Shown here piece after piece: positions 54,544 through 62,545 of a DNA stretch of 64,000 bases; within the stretch, counting starts at the first letter, position 1; every line of letters begins with the position of its first letter. Source of the stretch: Roseovarius sp. M141. Lineage in GTDB: Bacteria > Pseudomonadota > Alphaproteobacteria > Rhodobacterales > Rhodobacteraceae. A model generated the notes under the pieces. The model was not told where the DNA came from. It saw only the letters and a list, made by a program, of their open reading frames with translations, and did no database searches. The stretch covers positions 1,426,001 to 1,490,000 of the forward strand of contig NZ_VCNH01000008.1 in NCBI RefSeq assembly GCF_024355225.1, written 5' to 3'. Position numbers and translations under genes: made by a program.

Positions 54544-54894
54544 CCTGCGCAACGACAGTAGGAAAGACGCTGCCGATAATTGACTAACTGGATTATCCAA
54601 TGTGGAGAGTGTCGCGATGTCCGTCGGCAAGCGATTTCGCCGAAAAATCCTGCGCGCCGCCCGCTACGCTATAGGCATGATCAAGAAGTCCCGGAAGCGT
54701 GACGTAAGGCTATGTTAATGTTTGAATTCTTAGACAAAGTCAGTATGTATGTTTCCATAAAATAGGCTTTGGGTATATAGCCCATGTGCAGAGTGCGCGC
54801 TGGACGAAGCGGCGCGATATGGGTGATTGGGGCCTCTATTGCCCCGTGTCGGAGGGTACGCATGCGTGTGCGGTTCTTCCGCGAGGATTTACAA
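54544..54894. other. 351-base spacer with AT-rich stretch and a degraded palindrome
   Basis: GATTTCGCCGAAAAATCC at 54633-54650 is a decayed form of the palindrome seen at 13126, 28181 and 60124, again followed by GCGCGCCGCC. From about 54710 to 54780 the DNA is clearly AT-rich (TTAATGTTTGAATTCTTAG and onward), probably the promoter zone of the next gene. Confidence 0.4.
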
Positions 54895-55554
54895 ATGAAG
54901 AAACACTATTTTGACGCCGGTTTATTTGTGGCGGCGTCCACGGGGCGGCTGGCGCGCTGCCTGATATGGTGCTGCCTGCCTGCTGCATTGTTCTATGTCG
55001 TATCCCTTTTGGTGATGATCGGGTCGGGGTTTAGCGCTGTCGAAGCGCTGCGCGATTTGGCGCAGCAAACCGGGCAGTCCAGTTTTCTGGGGTTCCTGTC
55101 CAGTATCGGCACATGGCTGTGGGTTTCGGCGGCAGCGATATGCTTGTTCAGTGCACGCCTTGATGTGGCCGGGCGGGGCGGCGCACATGTGACCCTGCTG
55201 CGCCTGCTGGGATGGTTTTCGCTGGTGCTGGCGGTCGATGATTTTTTCCTGATCCATGATCGTTACATCACCGAAGGCATCCTGCTGCCGCTATACGCGA
55301 TTTTCATTCTGGTGGTGGCGCGGCGCTATTGGAGCCTGATCCGGGCGATAGACAAACCTGCGTTCCTGATGACAGGCGGGCTTCTGGCAGGGTCGATCGC
55401 GGTGGATGCGGTTCAGGAAATACTGCCGATTCCCTATGGTGTCTCCCAAGCGTTGGAAGAGGGGTTCAAATTCGTCGGTGCCGCCGCCTGGATGTATTTC
55501 TGCGTGCGGATTGCCGGGCATGGTCTGACGTCTGTATCGGATCGCGGCGCCTGA
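54895..55554 (+). CDS. Multi-pass membrane protein of unknown function
   Basis: This 219-residue protein has about six hydrophobic segments (near 23-46, 68-87, 98-113, 125-140, 150-167, 186-200). A notable polar stretch inside the membrane part is SLVLAVDDFFLIHDRYITEG, with two Asp, a His and an Arg, which could line a metal or substrate site. I do not recognise a family. I start at 54895, because GCGAGGA lies 7-8 bases ahead; longer upstream frames have no ribosome site. A strong terminator follows. The preceding decarboxylase gene is 351 bases away, so it has its own promoter. Confidence 0.6.
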   Translation: MKKHYFDAGLFVAASTGRLARCLIWCCLPAALFYVVSLLVMIGSGFSAVEALRDLAQQTGQSSFLGFLSSIGTWLWVSAAAICLFSARLDVAGRGGAHVTLLRLLGWFSLVLAVDDFFLIHDRYITEGILLPLYAIFILVVARRYWSLIRAIDKPAFLMTGGLLAGSIAVDAVQEILPIPYGVSQALEEGFKFVGAAAWMYFCVRIAGHGLTSVSDRGA

Positions 55555-55577
55555 AACGTATTGATGTGCGAAACGAC

Positions 55578-55607
55578 AAAGCCGCGCAGATATCTGCGCG
55601 GCTTTTT
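55578..55607. terminator. Bidirectional intrinsic terminator
   Basis: The palindrome GCCGCGCAGA, TA, TCTGCGCGGC is flanked by AAA before and TTTTT after it. It lies between the membrane protein gene and the convergent rplI and can serve both. Confidence 0.92.
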
Positions 55608-55637
55608 GATGTAGGGGCGAGGCTTTGATCCGGCGAC

Positions 55638-56261
55638 TTACTGCGCGTCGTCGTCCTCGGACCGCGCGTCGGCGGCCGCATCGGCCAGGTTGTCGTCGTC
55701 CGATGCGGCGGACCCGATATCGTCGAACAGCTCGGCGATCTCGAAATCAGCGGCGGCCTCTTCTTCGGCAGCCAGTTCCTGGATCGACTTGCCGGATGCT
55801 TGCAGCTCGGCCTCTTCGGGCGAGCGTGCGACGTTCAGCGTAACAGTCGCGTCGACCTCGGGGTGCAGCGAAATAAAGACATCGTGCAGACCCAGCTCTT
55901 TGATCGGTTTGCCGAGGCTGACCTGCTTGCGGTCCAGCTCGAAACCGTTCTCGGTGGCGGCGTCGGATGCATCGCGTGTCGTGACCGAACCGTAGAGCGC
56001 GCCCGAATCAGCCGCCTGACGAATGATGACGAATTGCTGACCGTTCAGCTTTTCGGCCATCTTTTCGGCGTCTTTGCGGGTTTCCAGGTTATGCGCTTCG
56101 AGATGTGCCTTGCGGGTCTTGAAGTCGTCGATGTTTTTCTGCGAGGCCGACAGCGCCTTGCGCTGGGGCAGCAGATAGTTGCGTGCGAAACCGGCCTTGA
56201 CGTCGACGACGTCGCCCATCTGGCCCAGCTTTGCGACGCGCTCAAGAAGGATGACTTGCAT
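55638..56261 (-). CDS. rplI: 50S ribosomal protein L9
   Basis: This 207-residue L9 begins [32 protein letters not shown], the conserved N domain that binds 23S rRNA, followed by the long helix and C domain with [12 protein letters not shown]. The last 55 or so residues form an acidic, Ala/Asp/Glu-rich tail ([16 protein letters not shown] and after) beyond the usual 150-residue length, a feature of Rhodobacterales L9. Third gene of rpsF-rpsR-rplI. Confidence 0.97.
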   Translation of the reverse strand: MQVILLERVAKLGQMGDVVDVKAGFARNYLLPQRKALSASQKNIDDFKTRKAHLEAHNLETRKDAEKMAEKLNGQQFVIIRQAADSGALYGSVTTRDASDAATENGFELDRKQVSLGKPIKELGLHDVFISLHPEVDATVTLNVARSPEEAELQASGKSIQELAAEEEAAADFEIAELFDDIGSAASDDDNLADAAADARSEDDDAQ

Positions 56262-56272
56262 TATATTGCTCC

Positions 56273-56500
56273 TTACTTAACGGCATAGGGCAGCAGGGCG
56301 AGGAAGCGGGCGCGCTTGATCGCACGGGCCAGCTCACGCTGCTTCTTGGCCGAAACGGCGGTGATACGGCTGGGGACGATCTTGCCGCGTTCGCTGATGT
56401 AGCGCTGCAGCAGGCGTGTGTCCTTGTAGTCGATCGCAGGTGCGTTATCGCCCGAGAAGGGGCAGACCTTGCGGCGACGGAAAAATGGTTTTGTAGCCAT
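56273..56500 (-). CDS. rpsR: 30S ribosomal protein S18
   Basis: This 75-residue protein has [36 protein letters not shown] and the basic [29 protein letters not shown], standard for S18. S18 binds S6 in the platform of the 30S subunit. It lies 28 bases after rpsF and 11 before rplI. The KVCPFSG Cys is as in other alphaproteobacteria. Confidence 0.98.
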   Translation of the reverse strand: MATKPFFRRRKVCPFSGDNAPAIDYKDTRLLQRYISERGKIVPSRITAVSAKKQRELARAIKRARFLALLPYAVK

Positions 56501-56528
56501 GGTTTATGTCCTTTTCTTCAGGCGTTGA

Positions 56529-56882
56529 TCAACGGCGCTCGCGGCGCTCGGCACGCTCGTCGCGCTTTTGCATCTGGACCGACGGCAGCTCTTTGTGCTC
56601 GTCGACCTTGATGGTCAGCGTGCGCATGACGTCGTCATGCAGGCGCATCAGGCGCTCCATTTCCTGCACGGCTTCGGACGGGGCGTCCGAACGCAGGTAG
56701 GCGTAGTGGCCCTTGCGGTTCTTGTTGATCTTGTAGGCCATCGTCTTGACGCCCCAATACTCGTGATCCACGAGTTTGCCGCCGTTATCGGCCAGCACGG
56801 TGCCAAAATGTTCGATGAGGCCCTCGGCCTGCGCGCTGGACAAGTCCTGGCGCGAGATGAAGACATGCTCGTAAAGGGGCAT
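56529..56882 (-). CDS. rpsF: 30S ribosomal protein S6
   Basis: This 117-residue S6 starts MPLYEHVFISRQDLSSAQAEGLIEHFG, has WGVKTMAYKINKNRKGHYAYLRSDAPSEAVQEMERLMRLHDDVMRTL, and ends in a charged KRDERAERRERR tail. I start at 56882, as in the family; the frame upstream is open but not conserved. First gene of rpsF-rpsR-rplI; S6 and S18 form a pair on the 30S subunit. A hairpin in the leader (56920-56943) might be a control site. Confidence 0.97.
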   Translation of the reverse strand: MPLYEHVFISRQDLSSAQAEGLIEHFGTVLADNGGKLVDHEYWGVKTMAYKINKNRKGHYAYLRSDAPSEAVQEMERLMRLHDDVMRTLTIKVDEHKELPSVQMQKRDERAERRERR

Positions 56883-56919
56883 GTGTGTATCCACTTCTGT
56901 CAAGGCGCATTTCATAGGC

Positions 56920-56943
56920 GGGGCAATTCTGTCCTGCGGCCCC
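56920..56943 (-). promoter_or_regulatory. Hairpin in the rpsF leader
   Basis: GGGGC (56920-56924) pairs with GCCCC (56939-56943), ending 38 bases before the rpsF start. S6-S18 operons in many bacteria have a protein-binding leader motif; I cannot show the conserved loop here, so this is only a candidate. Confidence 0.25.
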
Positions 56944-57159
56944 ACCACGAGAGACTGCGCGGTTTTCCATAGATGCAGAACAGGCGCGACCCTTACCCCC
57001 ATCCGTGCCAGATGGCCAGCGCTGATTGCAAATGCTGTCGCGGGGCTGCGATCAAGCGGCGCCCCGCCGCCTCATACGCGAAGGTGATGGCAGCGCGATT
57101 GCCCTTCGCCGCGTTTGCGATAGGTTGGGGTCGTAAATCGAAGCAAACGGAGATTATTT

Positions 57160-57732
57160 ATGAAAACCGCCCTTTTCGCCGCCGCCATTGCGCTGACCGC
57201 AACCGGCGTTGCCGCCGCCCCCGAGAAATACATGCTCGACGCCAGCCACAGCCAGGCGATGTTCACCTATGAACACCTGGGCTATTCGACCACGCACAAC
57301 CTGTTGTCCGGCTGGGAAGGCGAGATCATGTTCGACGCCGAAGATCCCGCCGCATCGTCGGTGGACGTGTCGATCCCGCTCAGCTCATTCTATACTGGCT
57401 GGTCAGAGCGGTTCGATCATCTGATGGGTGACGATTTCTTTGGCGCCAAGGAGGGGGACTTGATCACGTTCAAATCCACTGCGATCGAAGTCACCGGCGA
57501 CGACGAGGCGATCATCACCGGCGATCTGACCATCAACGGTATCACCAAGTCGGTCCAGCTGGATACCGAGCTGAACCAGGCGGGCATGCACCCGATGGCC
57601 GGCAAGGAATGGCTGGGCTTTGACGCCGAGACCAAGATCAAGCGGTCCGATTTCGGTCTGGACAAATTCGTGCCGAACATCAGCGACGAACTGGATGTCG
57701 AGATTTCGATCGAAGCCGGCAAGCCGGAATAA
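57160..57732 (+). CDS. YceI-family periplasmic protein
   Basis: This 190-residue protein has a Sec signal (MKTALFAAAIALTATGVAAA) and the YceI lipocalin-like barrel: YMLDASHSQAMFTYEHLGYSTTHNLLSGWEGEIMFD, then AIEVTGDDEAIITGDLTINGITKSVQLD and SDFGLDKFVPNISDELDVEISIEAG. YceI folds bind long isoprenoid chains such as polyprenyl quinones. It converges with the b561-YceI fusion gene. A strong terminator follows. Role in quinone handling or stress is inferred from the family. Confidence 0.92.
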   Translation: MKTALFAAAIALTATGVAAAPEKYMLDASHSQAMFTYEHLGYSTTHNLLSGWEGEIMFDAEDPAASSVDVSIPLSSFYTGWSERFDHLMGDDFFGAKEGDLITFKSTAIEVTGDDEAIITGDLTINGITKSVQLDTELNQAGMHPMAGKEWLGFDAETKIKRSDFGLDKFVPNISDELDVEISIEAGKPE

Positions 57733-57760
57733 GCCACCGCCTACCTGCGCTGTAGCCAGC

Positions 57761-57793
57761 GGCCCGCATCCCATCGGGGGTGCGGGCCTTTTT
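57761..57793 (+). terminator. Intrinsic terminator after yceI-like gene
   Basis: GGCCCGCATCCC, ATCG, GGGGTGCGGGCC forms a 12-bp stem with one G-U pair, followed by TTTTT, about 28 bases after the stop. Confidence 0.92.
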
Positions 57794-57803
57794 CATTCCA
57801 GGT

Positions 57804-59033
57804 TCATTCAGGCGCCGCGCGCGTTGCGGTCAATTGCCAGTCGATGACGACGGCAAAGGCCAGCGTCCCTTCGTCCTTCGTGCCCATGCCGACGGAATAG
57901 TCCCGCCGGTCGATGGTCAGCGATCCGGTGGCATTGGCAGTGTCGCCCTCGATGCTCAGCGTGACGGGCATCTGCGCGGGCTGTCCCTGATCGCGGATGC
58001 GCAGTGTGCCGTCTGCGATCAGCCCGTCTTCGGCCTGAACCAGATCGGCCGTGAACGTGGCGGTCGGCCATTCGCCGACGGCGAAATAATCCGGTCCCAT
58101 GGCCTGACCCGTGACGCTGCCCAAGGTCAGCGACGCAATCGCGACGGTGACGGTGACGGCACCGTGCAGACCCTGTGCATCCGGCACCTCGCTATAGGCG
58201 ATACTTGCGGTCCAGTCGGCAAAGCTGCCCGTGACGTCGGCGCCGCCCTGCACGATCGTGATGTTCAGCGCGCCGTCCTGCACTGTCCAGTCGCTTTGAA
58301 CCTCGGCCAGCGCTTCGCCGCGCACCGTACTCTCGGGGGCTAGCCAGCCGACCCAGGCGCCCGCGCCCAGTGCGGCCGCCCAGATTGCCAATGCGGCGAT
58401 GATGGGCAGGGCATGGCCGGGCTGCTCTGCGGTCGGCATCGCCTCTGTCCGGCCGGGTAGCATCCGGCGCAGGGTCGCGTCGCGGTCGATGATGTGGTGC
58501 TTCAGCGCGCCCAGCACATGCAGCGTAATCGCTCCCGCCAGCACCCATTGCAGGATGAAATGCAGCGCGCCGCTGATCTGGGCCAGTTGCGCATCTTTCG
58601 GCACGAAAGGCAGGGTCTGCCCCAGCGGCCACCAGATCGGCGCATAGCCCGTTGTCGCCGCATGATAAACCCACCCACTAAGAGGCACCGCGATCAGCGA
58701 ACCATAGAGCAGCCAGTGCACCGTTTCCGCCAGCGTGGCCTCGGGGCCGTTGTCACCGTTCAGCAGGCCGGGTTTGGGCTGCGAGATCGCCCACAGGATA
58801 CGCAGGATCGCGAGGAAGAAGATCGCGACGCCCATCGTCTTGTGACTGGAAAACAGCAGCTTGGTCCATGCGACGGTGTCCTCTGTCACGGCGATGTCCG
58901 GCGCCTCGATCCAGCCGGCAAGGGTGCTGGCGATCCACCCCAACGCGAACATTGACAGGATCATCAGGGCTATGGCCCAGTGAAAGGTCTTGGTGATCCA
59001 TCCGTAGCTGGTGGGGGTATTTGCGGCCTGCAT
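57804..59033 (-). CDS. Cytochrome b561 fused to a YceI domain
   Basis: This 409-residue protein has an N-terminal cytochrome b561 domain (about 1-180) with four helices and heme-ligand histidines in TKTFHWAIALMILSM, LLFSSHKTMGVAIFF, ETVHWLLYGSLIAVPLSGWVYH and LHFILQWVLAGAITLHVLGALKHH. A further helix (about 207-228) leads to a C-terminal periplasmic YceI-like barrel (from about 240) with GSVTGQAMGPDYFAVGEWPTATFTAD and GSLTIDRRDYSVGMG. It may pass electrons between quinone and a lipid-bound partner. I start at 59033 with GAAGGAAAGACA before the ATG. It faces a single-domain YceI gene. Confidence 0.9.
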   Translation of the reverse strand: MQAANTPTSYGWITKTFHWAIALMILSMFALGWIASTLAGWIEAPDIAVTEDTVAWTKLLFSSHKTMGVAIFFLAILRILWAISQPKPGLLNGDNGPEATLAETVHWLLYGSLIAVPLSGWVYHAATTGYAPIWWPLGQTLPFVPKDAQLAQISGALHFILQWVLAGAITLHVLGALKHHIIDRDATLRRMLPGRTEAMPTAEQPGHALPIIAALAIWAAALGAGAWVGWLAPESTVRGEALAEVQSDWTVQDGALNITIVQGGADVTGSFADWTASIAYSEVPDAQGLHGAVTVTVAIASLTLGSVTGQAMGPDYFAVGEWPTATFTADLVQAEDGLIADGTLRIRDQGQPAQMPVTLSIEGDTANATGSLTIDRRDYSVGMGTKDEGTLAFAVVIDWQLTATRAAPE

Positions 59034-59167
59034 TGTCTTTCCTTCGCGCTGGGCAGCGCCAATTCTAACGTTTTGGCGCGGGCGAACAATCCCACACAGT
59101 GGCGGCGCCATTGCCTCGCGCCGCGCCGCGCGGTATCGGAGGAAACGCAAGACGAGGGAGAGCGGGC

Positions 59168-60112
59168 ATGAGCAGAGCATTCATTTTTCCGGGGCAGGGC
59201 GCCCAGACCATCGGCATGGGCAAGGCACTGGCCGACGCCTATCCGGCGGCGCGCGCTGTTTTCGACGAGGTTGACGATGCGCTGGGCGAACGGCTGTCGG
59301 CGCTGATCTGGGATGGCGCGCAGGAAACGCTGACGCTGACGCAGAACGCGCAGCCGGCGCTGATGGCAACGTCGCTGGCCGCCCTGCGCGCGCTGGAGGC
59401 CGAAGGGGTGACGCTGGACGCAGCCGCCTATGTCGCGGGCCATTCGCTGGGCGAATATTCGGCGCTGGCCGCCGCCGGCGCGCTCAGCGTGGCCGACACC
59501 GCGCGCCTTTTGCGCATCAGGGGCCGCGCCATGCAGGAGGCGGTGCCGGTCGGGCAGGGCGCAATGGCCGCGCTGCTGGGGTTGGATTTCGCCGCCGTGC
59601 AGGAGATAGCAGTCGAGGCCGCCGAGGGCGAGGTGTGCCAGGCCGCCAACGATAACGATCCCGGGCAGGTGGTGGTCTCGGGCCACAAGGCCGCAGTCGA
59701 GCGCGCGGTTGATCTGGCCAAGGAGCGCGGCGCCAAGCGCGCGATGCTGCTGCCGGTCAGCGCGCCCTTCCACTGCGCCCTGATGCAGCCTGCCGCAGAA
59801 GTGATGCAGGCCGCGCTGGAGGAGGTGCCGATGGAGGCCCCCGCCGTGCCGCTGATCGCCAATGTGCGTGCCGAGGCAGTCACCGACCCCGAAGAAATTC
59901 GCGCGCTGCTGGTTGCGCAGGTTACCGGATCGGTCCGCTGGCGCGAAAGCGTGGAATACATGGCGGCGCAGGGTGTAACCGAAACATGGGAAATCGGCGC
60001 AGGCAAGGCGCTGTCGGGCATGGTCCGCCGGATCGCCCGCGACACGGTCGTCCGTAACATAGGCACGCCTGACGACGTCGCAGCGGCGGTAGAGGCATTC
60101 AAGAACGGCTGA
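59168..60112 (+). CDS. fabD: Malonyl-CoA:ACP transacylase
   Basis: This 314-residue enzyme loads malonate on ACP for fatty acid synthesis. It begins MSRAFIFPGQGAQTIGMGKAL, has the nucleophile Ser in VAGHSLGEYSALAAAG, the Arg in RGRAMQEAVP, and the His in LPVSAPFHCALMQPA. I start at 59168, which has GAGGGAGAGCGGGC ahead; an upstream in-frame start would add 23 residues. First gene of fabD-fabG-acpP, in the cytoplasm. Confidence 0.97.
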   Translation: MSRAFIFPGQGAQTIGMGKALADAYPAARAVFDEVDDALGERLSALIWDGAQETLTLTQNAQPALMATSLAALRALEAEGVTLDAAAYVAGHSLGEYSALAAAGALSVADTARLLRIRGRAMQEAVPVGQGAMAALLGLDFAAVQEIAVEAAEGEVCQAANDNDPGQVVVSGHKAAVERAVDLAKERGAKRAMLLPVSAPFHCALMQPAAEVMQAALEEVPMEAPAVPLIANVRAEAVTDPEEIRALLVAQVTGSVRWRESVEYMAAQGVTETWEIGAGKALSGMVRRIARDTVVRNIGTPDDVAAAVEAFKNG

Positions 60113-60123
60113 GGTCAGGCGGC

Positions 60124-60141
60124 GGTTTTTCGCGAAAAATC
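60124..60141. repeat. Dispersed palindrome, copy 3 (one change)
   Basis: GGTTTTTCGCGAAAAATC lies 12 bases after the fabD stop in the fabD-fabG spacer, followed by GGGCGCGCGGCGG. It differs from the perfect copies at 13126 and 28181 by one base. Confidence 0.65.
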
Positions 60142-60177
60142 GGGCGCGCGGCGGCACATGAGGAAAAGGAATTCGAG

Positions 60178-60915
60178 ATGTTTGATCTGACGGGCAAGAC
60201 GGCGCTGATAACCGGCGCATCGGGCGGTATCGGCGGCGCTATCGCGCGCGCGCTGCATGGCGCGGGCGCGACCGTGGGCCTGAGCGGCACTCGCACCGAG
60301 CCGCTGGAGGCGCTGGCAGCCGAGCTGGGGGTGCACGCGCATGTGCTGCCTTGCAACCTGTCCGACAAGGACGCCGTCGAGGCCCTGCCGAAGCAGGCGA
60401 TCGCGGCGATGGGTAGCCTGGATATCCTGGTCAACAATGCCGGAATCACCCGCGATCAGATTTTCATGCGGATGTCGGATGACGAATGGCAGAGCGTTCT
60501 GGACGTCAATCTGACCAGCACGATGCGCCTGTGCCGTGGTGTCATGCGCCCGATGATGAAGGCGCGCTGGGGCCGGATCATCAATATCAGCTCGATCGTG
60601 GGCGCCACCGGCAATCCGGGGCAGGCGAACTATGCCGCGTCCAAGGCCGGCGTGATCGGCCTGACCAAATCCATCGCCTATGAGGTCGCCAGCCGCGGCA
60701 TCACCGCCAACGCCGTCGCGCCCGGATTTATTGCCACGCCGATGACGGATAAGCTGACGGACGACCAAAAGGCCAAGATAAACGGCCAGATTCCCGCCGC
60801 CCGCATGGGCGAGGCCAATGAGATCGCCGCCGCCGTGTTGTATCTGGCCAGCAAGGAGGCCGGGTATGTCACGGGCACCACTTTGCACGTAAATGGCGGT
60901 ATGGCGATGCTCTAG
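60178..60915 (+). CDS. fabG: 3-oxoacyl-ACP reductase
   Basis: This 245-residue SDR reduces 3-oxoacyl-ACP with NADPH. It has TALITGASGGIGGAIARAL, the NNAG motif in ILVNNAGITRDQIFMRMSDDEW, the Ser in INISSIVGATGNPGQANYAASKAGVIG with Tyr-xxx-Lys, and the C-terminal GYVTGTTLHVNGGMAML of FabG. It follows fabD after 65 bases that contain a palindrome; an AAAAGGAATTCGAG region provides the ribosome site. Confidence 0.97.
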   Translation: MFDLTGKTALITGASGGIGGAIARALHGAGATVGLSGTRTEPLEALAAELGVHAHVLPCNLSDKDAVEALPKQAIAAMGSLDILVNNAGITRDQIFMRMSDDEWQSVLDVNLTSTMRLCRGVMRPMMKARWGRIINISSIVGATGNPGQANYAASKAGVIGLTKSIAYEVASRGITANAVAPGFIATPMTDKLTDDQKAKINGQIPAARMGEANEIAAAVLYLASKEAGYVTGTTLHVNGGMAML

Positions 60916-61000
60916 CGGCTGGGTGAAATTGCGCGGGGTCAGGCCAAGTTTTGCTTGCGCCGCCATCGATTGCCGCCCAAACATGGCGCCGGGAAAGCAT

Positions 61001-61028
61001 TTGCGTCGCCAGCGCCATATGCTATAGG
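61001..61028 (+). promoter_or_regulatory. Candidate promoter of acpP
   Basis: TTGCGT at 61001-61006 and TATAGG at 61023-61028 are 16 bases apart. This would give a leader of about 160 nt before acpP, GC-rich and full of small stems. A separate promoter fits the very high expression usual for acpP. Confidence 0.4.
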
Positions 61029-61192
61029 CGGCGCAGATTTGCCGGAGGCGCGCCACAGCCCCGGCGCCCGGCTACCCCGCGCTGCGGGGCCTTGACACCA
61101 CGGCCCTTCGGGGCACCAATCACGCCGCTACCCGCCTGCCGGGCGGGGGCACAATCGGGCCAAAGCGCCCAACGAGACATGAGGATTATGAC

Positions 61193-61426
61193 ATGAGCGA
61201 TATCGCAGACCGCGTGAAGAAGATCGTTGTTGAGCATCTGGGCGTCGAAGAGGACAAGGTTGTCGAAAACGCCTCGTTCATCGACGATCTGGGCGCGGAC
61301 AGCCTGGACACGGTCGAGCTGGTCATGGCCTTCGAAGAAGAGTTCGGCATCGAGATCCCCGACGACGCCGCCGAAAACATCCAGACCTTTGGCGATGCGG
61401 TCAAATTCATCAAGGAAGCTTCCTGA
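61193..61426 (+). CDS. acpP: Acyl carrier protein
   Basis: This 77-residue acidic protein carries acyl chains on a phosphopantetheine arm at Ser37 in [26 protein letters not shown]. It is a standard bacterial ACP. A 277-base spacer with a candidate promoter separates it from fabG, and a strong terminator follows, which lets it be made in excess of the enzymes. Confidence 0.98.
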   Translation: MSDIADRVKKIVVEHLGVEEDKVVENASFIDDLGADSLDTVELVMAFEEEFGIEIPDDAAENIQTFGDAVKFIKEAS

Positions 61427-61462
61427 GCTATCCCGGGCCGTTCGCGGCCAATGAGTGATATC

Positions 61463-61494
61463 AAAGGCCCTCGCCAGCGCGGCGAGGGCCTTTT
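61463..61494 (+). terminator. Intrinsic terminator of acpP
   Basis: AAAGGCCCTCGCC, loop AGCGC, GGCGAGGGCCTTTT. A 13-bp perfect stem ending in T, 36 bases after the acpP stop. Confidence 0.93.
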
Positions 61495-61706
61495 GTCGTT
61501 CCGGGGTCGTGCCATCAGGGACACCGGCGACTCGAATTCGATGCGCGGAAAATACCTTCTGTCGGCGCGGCGGACGTTCTAAGACGCCGACAGGGCGCGA
61601 ACGGCACTGCAATTGCCGATTTAAGAATACCCTGCCTCGCGCCATCCGTGCGAAGGTAGACGCGCCGTGGCACCCTGCCGGGGCGCGAAAACTGGGGGCA
61701 GTTGCC

Positions 61707-62450
61707 ATGATCATTTATCCCACACTCGAACTTCTGGACGGTAAATGCGTGTCGCTCACGCGGGGTCGACTGGAAGAGCCGGTCCGGTGGCACGTCGATC
61801 CTGTCAAAGCGGCTTGCGGCTTTGCCGATGCCGGCGCGCAGTGGATGCACCTGACGGACCTCAACGGACTGCGCGGCGACGGCGATAACAATGCTCTGGT
61901 GGAAAAGATCATTCGCGCCGCGCACATCCCCGTGCAGTTGGGCGGCGGCTTTCGCACCCAGGCCCAGGTGGAGGGGTGGATCGACCGAGGCGCGGGACGG
62001 ATTGTTATCGGCACGATGGCAGCGCGCGATCCTGAATTCCTGCACGCGCTGGCCAAGCTCCATCCCGATCAGATCGTACTGGCGGTCGACGTCTATCAGG
62101 GCGCGGTGATGACGGATGGCTGGCGCTCGCGCTCCAGTTTCACCCCGGCGGAGTTCATAGCCGCGTTCGAGGCCGATCCGCTGGCCGGGATCATCGTGAC
62201 GGACGTGGACGCGGATATCGGGCAGGGCGATGCCAGCCTCGGGACGATCACCGCGCTCGCCGCCGCGACGCGCCATCAGGTCATCGCGCGCGGCACGGTC
62301 GCGTCCATCGACGATATCGCCCGGCTGAAATACGTGCCCAACGTCGCTGGAACGCTGATCGGGCGCGCGCTGATGGCGCGCGACGTCGATCTGGCCGAGG
62401 CACTGGCCATCGCCGCCGCCCCGGCCGAGCCTGTCGCGAAGTTCAAGTAA
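61707..62450 (+). CDS. HisA/HisF-like TIM-barrel protein (HisA paralogue)
   Basis: This 247-residue TIM barrel resembles HisA, the ProFAR isomerase of histidine synthesis: MIIYPTLELLDGKCVSLTRG, MHLTDLNGL, VQLGGGFRTQAQVEGWIDRGAGRIVIGTMA, and VDADIGQGD. The residue at the first catalytic position is Glu8, where HisA has Asp; the second acid, about residue 128 in LAVDVYQG, is kept. It lies between acpP and fabF, not in a his operon, so it is probably a specialised paralogue. An intergenic stretch of 210 bases lies before the ATG at 61707; a longer frame exists but overlaps the terminator. Function unknown. Confidence 0.8.
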   Translation: MIIYPTLELLDGKCVSLTRGRLEEPVRWHVDPVKAACGFADAGAQWMHLTDLNGLRGDGDNNALVEKIIRAAHIPVQLGGGFRTQAQVEGWIDRGAGRIVIGTMAARDPEFLHALAKLHPDQIVLAVDVYQGAVMTDGWRSRSSFTPAEFIAAFEADPLAGIIVTDVDADIGQGDASLGTITALAAATRHQVIARGTVASIDDIARLKYVPNVAGTLIGRALMARDVDLAEALAIAAAPAEPVAKFK

Positions 62451-62545
62451 TCCCCCGCGGATGCGCGACTCGCAGCGCGGTCTTGCCCCCCGGCCCCAAG
62501 CCGGGGTAAGACCAGCGTCAAACCAAAGGGGAAAGGGTCAGCTAT

